A stretch of 30,269 nucleotides of DNA from JBOHDX01 sp050700835 (GCA_050700835.1 JBOHDX010000147.1:1-30269); one strand, 5' to 3'. Counted from the first letter of the stretch, positions 7,879-15,987 are shown. Numbers and translations are program-made. Notes: generated from the letters alone by a model not told the origin.

Positions 7879-8325
7879 TCAGCTCTGGTCGCGGCTACCC
7901 AACGCCCTGCTGTGGGCCAGCGCGCTCGTGACAACGTCGGGGCTGACCCCGAAAGCCCGGGCGAGGCTGGCGATCACAGCTACGCCCGGCGTGCGGGTCC
8001 AGGCGCCGCGTTCCCAGCGGCGATAGGTGGACAGTGCGACGTGCAGCTGGTCCGCGATGTCGGTGCTCTCCAGGCCGGCGACCAGGCGCAGGTAGCGCAG
8101 GTCGATCTTGCCCCCGTCGCAGCGCAACAGCTCGGGGACCGCGACGCCGAGGACCTCCGCCACGCGGTGCAGTAGTGCAGCGCGCTGCGGCTCGAAGGCA
8201 CCGCGTTCCCACACCGACACGGCCTCGCCACCGGCCAGCCCCAGCGCCCTAGCAAGCTGGCCCTGGGTCAGCCCTGCTGCCTGCCGCGCGGCTCGCAGCG
8301 CGGCGGGGTCGACGGAGGCGGTCAT
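7879..8325 (-). CDS. Small regulator with two XRE-type helix-turn-helix domains
   Basis: This is a 148-aa protein built almost entirely of two lambda-repressor-like HTH domains. The first is at about residues 7-67 (AARQAAGLTQGQLARALGLA, then VSVWERG). The second is at about 75-132 (LVAGLESTDIADQLHVALST, then YRRWERGAW). Each ends with the typical E-RG turn after the recognition helix. The ATG at 8325 is chosen because both domains lie downstream of it. An upstream extension to 8562 is compositionally noncoding and crosses repeat sequence. No clear ribosome-binding site is seen, so it may be read leaderless. It lies upstream of the tad operon on the same strand and is a candidate regulator of it (inference from position). 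Confidence 0.78.
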   Translation of the reverse strand: MTASVDPAALRAARQAAGLTQGQLARALGLAGGEAVSVWERGAFEPQRAALLHRVAEVLGVAVPELLRCDGGKIDLRYLRLVAGLESTDIADQLHVALSTYRRWERGAWTRTPGVAVIASLARAFGVSPDVVTSALAHSRALGSRDQS

Positions 8326-8636
8326 GGCCGGGCTAGCGTAACCGCGCCAGCCGCGCGGCCGTGCGCCGCAGTGCTGGTGAGCGCGGGGGTCATAGTTCCT
8401 TGCAGAGAGCTTCTTTTCGGTCCGCCCCTGCGGGCTGGACATCCTTGGAATCGGGACCGACGCACCGGCGTCGATCCACCGCAATCCACCGGAATCCGTA
8501 TTCGTTTCCACCGGTCCTGCCAACGATCTTGGTGGCGGGCTCTGCGGACAAGTTGCGGACAAGCGCCAGCGGAGATAGCCAGAGGCGGCCTTCGGATTCC
8601 TCCGAAAACCGCCTCTGACCTGCGATGATACATTTG
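8326..8636. other. Gene-free stretch between the tRNA-fMet 3' end and the XRE gene
   Basis: No convincing coding sequence lies here. It contains a tandem pair TGCGGACAAG at 8543-8552 and 8554-8563 (11-bp period), a pair ATCCACCG(C/G)A at 8474-8483 and 8484-8493 (10-bp period), and the hairpin at 8581-8616. Short phased repeats beside a tRNA 3' end can resemble recombinase arm sites, but no integrase gene is present. Confidence 0.45.
8581..8616 (-). terminator. Hairpin downstream of tRNA-fMet
   Basis: AGAGGCGG (8581-8588) pairs with CCGCCTCT (8609-8616), and inside it TTCGGA pairs with TCCGAA around a TTCC loop. It starts 20 bases past the tRNA 3' end in the direction of tRNA transcription. 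There is no T-run, as is usual for high-GC actinobacterial terminators. Confidence 0.7.
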
Positions 8637-8710
8637 TAGCGGGGGCAGGATTTGAACCTGCGACCTCTGGGTTATGAGCCCAGCGAGCTACCGAACTGCT
8701 CCACCCCGCG
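8637..8710 (-). tRNA. Initiator tRNA-Met (CAT anticodon)
   Basis: This is a 74-nt cloverleaf read on the minus strand, beginning CGCGGGG and ending CCCCGCTA, with no encoded CCA. The anticodon arm is CTGGG-CTCATAA-CCCAG, with anticodon CAT and the three consecutive G:C pairs of initiator tRNAs. The T arm is GCAGG-TTCAAAT-CCTGC. The first base pair is a C1/U72 mismatch, the bacterial initiator hallmark that allows formylation. It therefore starts translation rather than decoding internal Met codons. Confidence 0.96.
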
Positions 8711-8721
8711 TCGCGGACGCA

Positions 8722-8750
8722 AGCCTACGGCCCGGCTCCGCCTCGATCAA
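8722..8750 (-). promoter_or_regulatory. Promoter of the tRNA-fMet gene
   Basis: On the minus strand TTGATC (8745-8750) is followed after 17 bases by TAGGCT (8722-8727). This gives good -35 and -10 elements of the main vegetative sigma type. The -10 lies 11 bases before the mature tRNA 5' end, leaving a very short 5' trailer. Confidence 0.72.
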
Positions 8751-8827
8751 ATCCAGGGGCGCGGCGCCGCCCGACTCGTCAGTGGGCGCGGATCTGAGCG
8801 CGCGGACTAGGACCATCCACTGACAGC

Positions 8828-8859
8828 CCGCGGGCCGCCCCCAGGCCTACGGCCCGCGG
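8828..8859 (-). terminator. Terminator hairpin after the UPF0182 gene
   Basis: A perfect 10-bp inverted repeat, CCGCGGGCCG (8828-8837) and CGGCCCGCGG (8850-8859), surrounds a 12-base loop. It lies 4 bases beyond the UPF0182 stop codon. It would separate the UPF0182 transcript from the tRNA gene. Confidence 0.72.
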
Positions 8860-8863
8860 CGGT

Positions 8864-11800
8864 TCACCCCGAGCCGGTCTTCGCGGTGCCAGTCTTCGCG
8901 GTGCCAGTCTTCGCGGTTCCGCCCTTCGCGGTTCCGCCCTTCGGCGGGGCCTTCACCCCCGCCTTGTCGAGCAACGCCTTGGCGCGCGCGATCAGCGTCT
9001 GCATCTCCGACACCCGTTGCGCATAGACGTCGAGCTGGCCGTTCTTGAGCGCGGTTAGTGCCTGCTCGTACTTCAGCTCGGCGCGGCCGAGGAGGCTGGA
9101 CGCGGTCTGGTCGGCGCCGGTGTGCTGGCCGCCACCGGGCTTCTGGTGCGGCGGCTTGTGGGCGCCGCCCGAGGGGGGCACGCCGAGCGCCATGCGCAGC
9201 GCGTCGTCGAGCGTCTGGCCGTGCCCGACCCGGCCGCCGAAGGTGGCGAGCACCTGCTGCAGCTTGGGATAGCTGCCCGAGGCGGCGGTGCGCTGGACGT
9301 AGACCGGCTGCACATACAGCAGGCCGTTGCCCACCGGCAGGGTGAGCAGGTTGCCGTACTGGATCTGGGTGCCGGGCTGCTTGTAGCGGAACAACGCACG
9401 CGAGACGCCCGGGTCGGACTGCATCTGGTTCGCGACCTGGCTCGGTCCTTGGATCTGGGTGTCCGTCGGGAGCTGCAGGATGCGGATCGTGCCGTAGTCG
9501 GGACTGGTCGCCTCGGAGTCGACGGACACGAACGCGGACAGGTTCTGGCGTGCCCTCGGCAGATAGACGCTGGTGAGGGAGAACTCCGGGGTGGACGTGC
9601 CCGGGTCGGACGGGCCGCCGATGGCGGACTTCTCCGCCGGCATCTGCACCGACAGGTAGTACGGCGGCTGGATCGAGCCGGAACCACTCGGTGCGGCCGG
9701 GTCCTCCGGCAGCTCCCAGCGCTCGCCACCCTCGTACCACGTCTGCGGGTTGGTGACGTGGTACTGGCTGAGGATGTCGCGCTGCACCTTGAACAGGTCC
9801 TCGGGGTAGCGAAGGTGCGCCATCAGGGCCGGAGAGATGTCCGACTTCGGCTTCACCACACCGGGGAACGCCTTCTCCCACGTCTGCAGGATCGGGTCGG
9901 ACTGGTCCCAGGCGTACAACGTGACGGCACCGGTGTAGGCGTCGACGGTGGCCTTCACCGAGTTGCGGATGTAGTTGATGTCCGAGCTCGGCAGCGCGGT
10001 GTTGGACCCGGTGTCGGTCAGCGTGTCCGACGTCGCCTGGTCGAGGTTGACCGTCTGCGACATGGGATAGGAGTTGCTTGTCGTGTACGCGTCGACGATC
10101 CACTCGATGTGGCCGTCGACGACCGCCGGGTAGGGGTTGCCGTCGATCGTCAGCCACGGGGCGACCGCCTTGACCCGCTGCCGCGGCTCACGGTTGTACA
10201 AGATCTTGGAGTAGGAGTTCACCCGGCTGGACAGCAACAGATTCGGCTCGCCGAACTTCAACGCATACAGCGTTTTGTTGAACCAGCCGCCGATCGGCAC
10301 CCCGCCCCCGCCGTCGTAGGTGAAGTTATCGGTGCTGCTCGACGTCGAGCTGCCGCCACGCGGAGTGTCGATCTCGATCGGCGCGGCGCCCGGCGGCCGG
10401 CCGACGATGGAGTAGCTCGGTGTGCTCTCGCCGAAGTAGATCCGCGGCTGGGTCACGCCGAGCTGGCCACGCAGCGGGATGTCCTGCTCGACCCAGACCG
10501 GGTTGCCGAGGGCGTCGCGCGCGTTGCCGCGGGCGGCAACGACGCCGTAGCCGTGGGTGTAGACGGTGTGGTCGTTCGCCCAGTTGCGCTGGCTCGAGGG
10601 CAGCGCGTTGAGGTTCAGCTCGCGGGCCGCGATCACGATGTCCTGCGGGACGGCCGAGCCCTTCAGCGTGTAGCGATCGACGTCGAGGGTCGACGGCACG
10701 CTGTAGTAGCCGCGTACCTGCTGAAGCTGCTCGAACGCCGGGGACACCAGCGTCGGGTCGAGCAGCCGGGTGCCAGGCAGCGCCTCGGCCGCCTTGGCCA
10801 GCTGGCTGGGCGGCAGGTTCGACGAGGCGGCGTAGCCGTCCACGCGCACGCTGTTCAAGCCGTACGCGTCGCGGGTGGCGGCGATGTTGCGGGCGATGAA
10901 CGGTCCCTCCTTGTCGGGCTCGGAGGGCCGCACCTCGAAGGACTGCATGATGGTCGGCCAGATGATCCCGACCAGCAGCGCCGACAGTGCCAGCAGGCCG
11001 AGCCCGAGGCCCGGCAGCAGCCATGATCGCCTGAACACGTTGGCGAAGAACAGCAGCGCGCAGATGATCGCGATGACCATCAGGATGTTCTTGGCCGGGA
11101 TCCGTGCGTGCGCGTCGGTGTAGGAGATGCCGGTGAACAACCGGCCCTGCGAGATCGCCAGGCCGTAGCGGTCGAGCCAGTAGGCGACCGCCTTGAGGGC
11201 GATGAACAGACCGATCAGCACCGACAGCTGGACCTGCGCCGCCGCCGACATCCGCCGCGGTCGGCCGGTCAGGATGATGCCCCCGAAGACGTAGTCCACG
11301 AGGGCGACCGCCACGATCGCCACCGCCAGCACCGCGAACGTGAACGACAGCACGAACCGCAGCCAGGGGTAGTCGAACACGAAGAAGCCGATGTCCTTGC
11401 CGAAGTAGACGTCGTTCTGGTGGAACGACACACCGTTGCGCCACATCAGGTAGTTGCTCCACTGCCCGGACGCGATCGAGCCCCCGATCACGAAGAACAG
11501 CACCGCCAGGGCGACCAGGATCCGCTTGCGCTGTGGCTCGATCACCTCGCGGTAGCGCTCGATGGTCTCGAGCCCCTGACCGCGTGGCGGCAGGATCGGC
11601 CGGGTGCGGTAGGCGACGAACACGTTGACGCCGATGACCGCGGCGAAGAACAGGCCGAACACCACGAACAGCAACGCTTTGGTACGCAGCAATGTGTTGA
11701 ACACCGACGAGTAGCCGATCGACTGGAACCACAGCCGGTCGGTCCAGACGCCGGTGAAGATGGCGATCCCGAAGATGAGGACCGCGACGGTGACGATGGT

Positions 11801-11881
11801 GGGGAGCAGCACCCTGCGGCCGCGTCGGCGCAGCTCCGGCTCCGGGGAGGAGTCCTCCTCGTCCACGAACTCGTCGCTCAC
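8864..11881 (-). CDS. UPF0182 family large membrane protein
   Basis: This is a 1005-aa protein of the conserved actinobacterial UPF0182 family (Rv3193c-like), whose biochemical function is not known. About seven membrane helices fall in the first 312 residues (near 24-45, 69-91, 120-138, 170-194, 212-232, 260-285, 290-312). A very large, probably extracellular, domain follows. The C-terminus is low-complexity, with tandem GTAK units encoded by exact 15-bp repeats. The length fits the family. The start is GTG at 11881, with only a weak ribosome-binding site, and a short frame upstream ends across it (GTGA overlap). In transcription order it follows the PPA1309 gene after 60 bp and ends with a terminator hairpin. 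Confidence 0.92.
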   Translation of the reverse strand: MSDEFVDEEDSSPEPELRRRGRRVLLPTIVTVAVLIFGIAIFTGVWTDRLWFQSIGYSSVFNTLLRTKALLFVVFGLFFAAVIGVNVFVAYRTRPILPPRGQGLETIERYREVIEPQRKRILVALAVLFFVIGGSIASGQWSNYLMWRNGVSFHQNDVYFGKDIGFFVFDYPWLRFVLSFTFAVLAVAIVAVALVDYVFGGIILTGRPRRMSAAAQVQLSVLIGLFIALKAVAYWLDRYGLAISQGRLFTGISYTDAHARIPAKNILMVIAIICALLFFANVFRRSWLLPGLGLGLLALSALLVGIIWPTIMQSFEVRPSEPDKEGPFIARNIAATRDAYGLNSVRVDGYAASSNLPPSQLAKAAEALPGTRLLDPTLVSPAFEQLQQVRGYYSVPSTLDVDRYTLKGSAVPQDIVIAARELNLNALPSSQRNWANDHTVYTHGYGVVAARGNARDALGNPVWVEQDIPLRGQLGVTQPRIYFGESTPSYSIVGRPPGAAPIEIDTPRGGSSTSSSTDNFTYDGGGGVPIGGWFNKTLYALKFGEPNLLLSSRVNSYSKILYNREPRQRVKAVAPWLTIDGNPYPAVVDGHIEWIVDAYTTSNSYPMSQTVNLDQATSDTLTDTGSNTALPSSDINYIRNSVKATVDAYTGAVTLYAWDQSDPILQTWEKAFPGVVKPKSDISPALMAHLRYPEDLFKVQRDILSQYHVTNPQTWYEGGERWELPEDPAAPSGSGSIQPPYYLSVQMPAEKSAIGGPSDPGTSTPEFSLTSVYLPRARQNLSAFVSVDSEATSPDYGTIRILQLPTDTQIQGPSQVANQMQSDPGVSRALFRYKQPGTQIQYGNLLTLPVGNGLLYVQPVYVQRTAASGSYPKLQQVLATFGGRVGHGQTLDDALRMALGVPPSGGAHKPPHQKPGGGQHTGADQTASSLLGRAELKYEQALTALKNGQLDVYAQRVSEMQTLIARAKALLDKAGVKAPPKGGTAKGGTAKTGTAKTGTAKTGSG
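8881..8940 (-). repeat. Four 15-bp tandem units at the UPF0182 3' end
   Basis: Four 15-base units run at 8881-8895, 8896-8910, 8911-8925 and 8926-8940. The first two are identical to each other, and so are the last two. They encode repeated GTAK(G/T) pentapeptides at the extreme C-terminus, so length changes keep the frame. Confidence 0.9.
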
Positions 11882-11937
11882 CGACCTGCCGCCCCTCGCA
11901 TCACGCCAGCCACGCCAGCCACGTCCGCCACGTCCAT
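11878..11937 (-). CDS. Possible 19-codon linking ORF between PPA1309 and UPF0182 genes
   Basis: An ATG at 11937, four bases after the PPA1309 stop, opens a 19-aa frame (MDVADVAGVAGVMRGAAGR). Its TGA overlaps the GTG start of the UPF0182 gene as GTGA. It fills the whole intergenic gap and could couple translation of the two genes. It has no ribosome-binding site and is partly a GTGGCTGGC repeat, so chance is a real alternative. Confidence 0.25.
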   Translation of the reverse strand: MDVADVAGVAGVMRGAAGR

Positions 11938-11941
11938 GTGA

Positions 11942-12505
11942 TCAGTCTGACAGGGTGCCGGACGCCAACGAGATCAACTCGGGCACCAGGCTGGGGCCGT
12001 CGAGCACCTCGGCAGCAGAGTCGTGGGCCCGCATCCGGATCGCGCAGTGCGCCCGGCCGTCCCTGGTGACCGCCACGGCGAGGCGTACCTCCTGGCGGTC
12101 CGGGTGGGCCGCGGCGTACTCCGCCTGCTCCCCCGGCGGGGCCGGCAGCTCCTCCTCGGCGGACGGCGGCAATACCAGCCGCTCGACCACGACCGCGCAG
12201 CCCACCACCTGCGGCGGCCAGGCGATCTCGGCCAGCAGCGCCTCGACCTGCCTGTCGGCCGGCACCTCGTCCTGCTCGACCGGGGTCAGCGTGCCAGCCG
12301 CCTCTGTGTCGTCGAGCCCGAGCTTCGCGGCCAGCTCCGGCTCCGCCCGGATCAGCTCCGTGGTGGGGACCAGGGCATAGAGCCGACCGGGCTGGTCCCA
12401 GCCACCGTCGGCCACGTGCGACTCCACCTCGAGCACCACCCGGCGCACGACCGGGTCGATCTCCCGCTCCGGCCCGGACGGCTGCTCCGGCTTGCTCATC
12501 GGCAT
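11942..12505 (-). CDS. PPA1309 family protein
   Basis: This is a 187-aa acidic, soluble protein without membrane segments. Recognisable family features are the opening EIDPVVRRVVLEVESHVADG, a central PTTELIRAEPELAAKLGL, and the basic/aromatic strand ending in DGRAHCAIRMRAHD. The family is confined largely to actinobacteria and has no established function. The start at 12505 has GAAGG 7 bases upstream. An alternative ATG at 12499 would give a classic 4-base ATGA overlap with the upstream protease gene. Between the PDZ protease and UPF0182 genes it is probably part of one envelope-related transcript. Confidence 0.82.
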   Translation of the reverse strand: MPMSKPEQPSGPEREIDPVVRRVVLEVESHVADGGWDQPGRLYALVPTTELIRAEPELAAKLGLDDTEAAGTLTPVEQDEVPADRQVEALLAEIAWPPQVVGCAVVVERLVLPPSAEEELPAPPGEQAEYAAAHPDRQEVRLAVAVTRDGRAHCAIRMRAHDSAAEVLDGPSLVPELISLASGTLSD

Positions 12506-13554
12506 GACGGGACCTTCGCGTCCGGGTTGGCCGCTAGCGCCTTGAGCGAGCTGATCGCATCCTGCAACGTGGTGATCTTGACCAGCTTGATCTTGCTGAA
12601 GTTCACGTCCGCGCCGAGCGCTTCGGCGCAGTTGGCCTTCGGGGCGAGGAAGATCGTCACCCCCGCCCGCTGGGCCCCGACGATCTTCTGGGCGATCCCG
12701 CCGATCGGCTGCACCTGGCCGGAGTCGGTGATCTCCCCGGTTCCTGCGACGACGTTGCCCCCTGTCAGCGCACCAGGGGTGAGCTTGTCATAGATGGCGA
12801 GCGCGAACATGGTGCCGGCGCTGGGTCCGCCGATGTTGGGGCCGAGGTTGTTGCGCACCTGGAACGGCAGGCGGTACTGCTGCGCCAGCTGGACGCCGAT
12901 CAGGGGGCGTGACTTGTCGTTCGGGTCGGGCTGGGTGGTGATCACGAACGTCATGCGTTTGCCGTTGCGCGTCACGACGAGCGTGACGGTGTCACCAGGC
13001 TTCTTGCCCTGGATCGCCTTAATCAGGGGGCCCGCCGTCGACACCGGGGTGCCGTCGACCGCAACGATGTGGTCACCCTTCTTGAGCTTGCCGGCCGCCC
13101 CGCCGCCGGGTGTGACCTCGACGATCTCGACGTAGGGGTGCACCGCGAACCCAGCCGCGCGCAGACCGGCCACCGACGAGGTCTGCTGCGATCCCTGCAT
13201 CTGCACCGCCGACTGGTGCACGGCCTGGGCGGCTGACTCCGACGGCGGATAGACCAGGTCCCGCGGGATGACCGCGGCCGTGGGGCTGAACCACGCGCTG
13301 ACCGCCTGGACGAGGCCTACCTTGGAGTCGGGTCGGGTGATCGACACGGTGGTGAGGTCCAGCTGCCCGCTCGTGGGGTACGTCTTGACCCCGGACCCGA
13401 ACGTGATCAGCTGCTTGTTGCCGATCGTGCCCAACGTGTTGATCGGGGTGCCGGGCTCGAACGTCACGTAGGGCACCGGCAGCAGGAACGCGGCGGCGAC
13501 GAGCGCGACGAGCAGCAACGAGGCAACCGTCAGGGTGCTGGCGCGGCGGGTCAC
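12496..13554 (-). CDS. Membrane-anchored PDZ/Lon-like serine protease
   Basis: This is a 352-aa protein (GTG start) related to mycobacterial Rv3194c. An N-terminal membrane helix (about residues 8-28) is followed by an exported region, a PDZ domain (about 132-202, GGGAAGKLKKGDHIVAVDG) and a C-terminal Lon-type (S16) proteolytic domain. The catalytic Ser lies in GGPSAG (about residue 245) and the partner Lys in GGIAQKIVGAQ (about residue 290), so the Ser/Lys dyad is intact. There is no ATPase domain, as expected for this family. GTG at 13554 was preferred to an upstream start at 13623 because it follows the previous stop by 13 bases with GAGAGG upstream, and it gives the usual family length. 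Confidence 0.87.
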   Translation of the reverse strand: MTRRASTLTVASLLLVALVAAAFLLPVPYVTFEPGTPINTLGTIGNKQLITFGSGVKTYPTSGQLDLTTVSITRPDSKVGLVQAVSAWFSPTAAVIPRDLVYPPSESAAQAVHQSAVQMQGSQQTSSVAGLRAAGFAVHPYVEIVEVTPGGGAAGKLKKGDHIVAVDGTPVSTAGPLIKAIQGKKPGDTVTLVVTRNGKRMTFVITTQPDPNDKSRPLIGVQLAQQYRLPFQVRNNLGPNIGGPSAGTMFALAIYDKLTPGALTGGNVVAGTGEITDSGQVQPIGGIAQKIVGAQRAGVTIFLAPKANCAEALGADVNFSKIKLVKITTLQDAISSLKALAANPDAKVPSCR

Positions 13555-13567
13555 GACGGCCAGCCTC

Positions 13568-13828
13568 TCACCGTGAGGAGGGTGACCGGGGCCCGGCCTT
13601 CGCGGGCCGCTTGCGGGCGACACCGCTGACCCGGTCGACCGGCTGCGACACCACCCGTCGCGCCTGCGTGGGCAGCGGCTTGGTCACCGCCGCGGCGAGG
13701 CGCGCCTGCGCGGCGGGGTCGTCTCGGCGGTCAGCCGGGTCCCGACGAGGACGACCCGACCACGCGGCCCACACCATCGCAAGCGCCGTGCAGGTTGCCG
13801 GCACCGCGAGCCAGAGCAGAATCCTCAC
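13568..13828 (-). CDS. Small membrane protein with basic tail
   Basis: This is an 86-aa protein with one N-terminal hydrophobic helix (ILLWLAVPATCTALAMVWAAW) and a strongly basic, Arg/Pro/Lys-rich cytoplasmic-type tail. The GTG at 13828 has GAAGGGG a few bases upstream, which decides it over the longer frame to 13906. It precedes the PDZ protease gene by 13 bases and is probably co-transcribed. I do not recognise a named family. It may be an accessory subunit or simply a conserved small membrane protein. Confidence 0.68.
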   Translation of the reverse strand: MRILLWLAVPATCTALAMVWAAWSGRPRRDPADRRDDPAAQARLAAAVTKPLPTQARRVVSQPVDRVSGVARKRPAKAGPRSPSSR

Positions 13829-13987
13829 CGGCACCCCTTCGCGTGTAGTCGTGGCGGTCGGCTTCAGCGTAGGCAGGTCGGGCGCCGGAAACGCCGCCGA
13901 CACCACCGCGAGTCGGCGCGAGACATCCGACGCTCACCCGGTCATGGCCGGCCAGGCGTCGGATCTCTCCGGCAGGTAGGGCCGGGG

Positions 13988-14422
13988 TCAGGGCGTGCCG
14001 ACCCACTCCTCGGTGCCGTCGCTGAACTGCTGGTGCTTCCAGATCGGCGTCTGCGCCTTGAGGTCGTCGATCATCATCGCGCAGGCGGCGAAGGCCTCGC
14101 CGCGGTGCCGGCAAGCGACCCCGACGACGACCGCGAGGTCACCGACCGCGAGGTCGCCCACCCGGTGCACGGCCGCCAGCGCGAGGACGTCGTGCCGGTC
14201 GACCACACCGTGCGCGACGGTACGCATGGCGTCGAGTGCGGTGGGGTGCGCGGAGTAGCCGAGGGCTCCGACGTCGCGGCCGTGGTCGTGGTCGCGAACC
14301 ACGCCCACGAACAACGCCACTCCGCCGGCCGCCGGGTCGGCGACCGCCTGGTGCACCTCGTCGACGCTGAGCGGTTCCTCACGCAGGTCGAGCAGGCGGA
14401 TCACGTCGGTCACAGTGGGCAC
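13988..14422 (-). CDS. moaE: Molybdopterin synthase catalytic subunit MoaE
   Basis: This is a 144-aa protein of the MoaE family, the large subunit of molybdopterin synthase. It transfers sulfur from thiocarboxylated MoaD to precursor Z in molybdenum cofactor synthesis. Seen motifs are GGVALFVGVVRDHDHGRDVG near the N-terminus, VHRVGDLAVGD with the ALAAVHR strand, VACRHRGEAF, and the C-terminal DDLKAQTPIWKHQQF with the conserved active-site lysines. Length fits the family. The start is GTG at 14422; a second GTG three codons later is possible. Only 20 bases separate it from the divergent metalloprotease start. No moaD is visible nearby. Confidence 0.92.
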   Translation of the reverse strand: MPTVTDVIRLLDLREEPLSVDEVHQAVADPAAGGVALFVGVVRDHDHGRDVGALGYSAHPTALDAMRTVAHGVVDRHDVLALAAVHRVGDLAVGDLAVVVGVACRHRGEAFAACAMMIDDLKAQTPIWKHQQFSDGTEEWVGTP

Positions 14423-14442
14423 CCTACGAGTACGTTTGAGGC

Positions 14443-15987
14443 ATGGGAACGAACCCCGGCGACAACCGTCCCGACGAGCCCGACGACGACCAGCCCGACG
14501 ACGACATCGAGCGGCATGACAGCGGCGGCTCCGAGCCCGGAACGAACCCGTTCGCGGGCACCCCGCTGGAGCAGATGTTCGGGGCCTTCGGAGGTCAGGG
14601 CATGCCGGACCTGGCCGGGTTGATGAGCCAGGTCCAGCAGATGTTCAAGCCGCACGAAGGCAGCGTCAACTGGGAGCTCGCGACCCAGATCGCCCGGCAG
14701 ACCGTCGCCCAGCACCCCGACCCGACGCCGTCGACGACCGACCGCGAAGCAGTGTCCGACGCCGTACGCCTGGCCGAACACTGGCTCGACTCGGTCACCG
14801 AGCTCGCCGCCGGGACCGTCGGCGCGCTGGCCTGGAGCCGCGCAGAGTGGATCGAGGCGACGATGCCGGTGTGGCAGCGGGTGGTCGAGCCTGTCGCCGC
14901 CCACGTCGTGTCCGCGATGGGCGAGGCGCTGCCGGAGGAAGCCAAGTCGATGGCCGGCCCGTTGATGGGCCTGCTCGGACAGGCCGGCGGCGCGATGTTC
15001 GGCCAACAGGTCGGCCAGGCGATCGGCGAGCTGGCCACCGAGGTGGTGGCGACGACCGACGTCGGACTGCCGCTCGCGCCCCGAGGCACCGCCGCGCTGC
15101 TGCCCGCAAATGTGCGCGCGTTCGGCGAGGGACTCGACCTGTCCGAGGCCGACGTCATGCTCTATCTCGCCCTGCGAGAGTGTGCCCATCAGCGGCTGTT
15201 CGCCCATGTCCCTTGGTTGCCGTCCCACCTTCTGGGCGCCGTCGAGGACTACGGCCGAGGAACCACGATCGACGTGTCACGGATCGAGTCCGCGCTGTCC
15301 GGGATCGATCCCACCAACCCCGAGGCCATCCAGGAAGCCATGTCCGGCGGCTTGTTCGAGCCGCAGAACACTCCGACCCAACAGGCCGCGCTGGTACGCC
15401 TGGAGACGATGCTGGCCCTGGTCGAGGGCTGGGTCGACGAGGTGGTGACCCAGGCGGTCAGTGAACGGATGCCGAGTGCGCCGGCGCTGCGGGAGGCCGT
15501 CCGCCGTCGCCGTGCCAGCGGCGGCCCGGCCGAGCAGACGTTCGCGTCCCTGGTCGGTCTCGAGCTGCGTCCGCGCCGGTTGCGCGACGCGGCCACCTTG
15601 TGGGGCGCCCTGCGGGACGCCCATGGGCCCAACGCGCGGGACGCGGTGTGGGAGCATCCGGACCTGATGCCGACCTCGGCCGACCTCGACGACCCGCTGG
15701 GCTTCGCCGCAGGGGACCGGCCGACGCAGACCAGCGACGAGGACTTCGACGCAGCCCTTGCCGACCTGCTCGACAGCGACGCCGAAGATCGGGGCGCCCC
15801 CGGGCCGGACGCCGAGACGGACGCCGGGCCGGACGCCAAGCCGGACGCCAAGCCGGACGCCGAGATGGAGCGACCCGGCGATCTGGGCCATCCCGGTGCG
15901 GAGCCAGCCCCCGGCGACAGCGGCGAGCGCGGCGAAGACGACGACCGCGGCGACCCGGACGACCCGAGACCCGACGCCGACCGGTGA
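14443..15987 (+). CDS. Zinc-dependent metalloprotease, DUF2342 family
   Basis: This is a 514-aa protein of the actinobacterial DUF2342 family, sometimes called F420-biosynthesis-associated protein (Rv3195-like). It has an acidic N-terminus (about 40 residues), a helical core with GQQVGQAIGELATEV (187-201), the putative metal-binding segment LRECAHQRLFAHVPWL (244-259; Glu246 and His249 in an ExxH arrangement) and VEGWVDEVV (about 327-335). The final 80 residues are acidic, disordered and contain PDAK-type repeats. Substrate and physiological role are unknown. A TACGTT hexamer lies 6 bases before the ATG, which suggests a leaderless transcript. It overlaps the Nudix gene by 4 bases (GTGA). Confidence 0.85.
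   Translation: MGTNPGDNRPDEPDDDQPDDDIERHDSGGSEPGTNPFAGTPLEQMFGAFGGQGMPDLAGLMSQVQQMFKPHEGSVNWELATQIARQTVAQHPDPTPSTTDREAVSDAVRLAEHWLDSVTELAAGTVGALAWSRAEWIEATMPVWQRVVEPVAAHVVSAMGEALPEEAKSMAGPLMGLLGQAGGAMFGQQVGQAIGELATEVVATTDVGLPLAPRGTAALLPANVRAFGEGLDLSEADVMLYLALRECAHQRLFAHVPWLPSHLLGAVEDYGRGTTIDVSRIESALSGIDPTNPEAIQEAMSGGLFEPQNTPTQQAALVRLETMLALVEGWVDEVVTQAVSERMPSAPALREAVRRRRASGGPAEQTFASLVGLELRPRRLRDAATLWGALRDAHGPNARDAVWEHPDLMPTSADLDDPLGFAAGDRPTQTSDEDFDAALADLLDSDAEDRGAPGPDAETDAGPDAKPDAKPDAEMERPGDLGHPGAEPAPGDSGERGEDDDRGDPDDPRPDADR
15805..15864 (+). repeat. Five 12-bp tandem units in the metalloprotease C-terminus
   Basis: Five 12-base units based on CCGGACGCCAAG encode PDAE, TDAG, PDAK, PDAK and PDAE. 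The array lies in the disordered acidic tail and stays in frame. Confidence 0.88.

Noticed and set aside
8474..8563. CRISPR-like array
   Set aside because: There are only two copies each of 10-bp adjacent repeats, no spacers of constant length, and no cas genes in the window.
9122..11026. 634-aa open frame on the plus strand opposite UPF0182
   Set aside because: It is antisense to a clear UPF0182 gene. Long antisense frames are expected at this GC content, and its translation shows no domain or motif.
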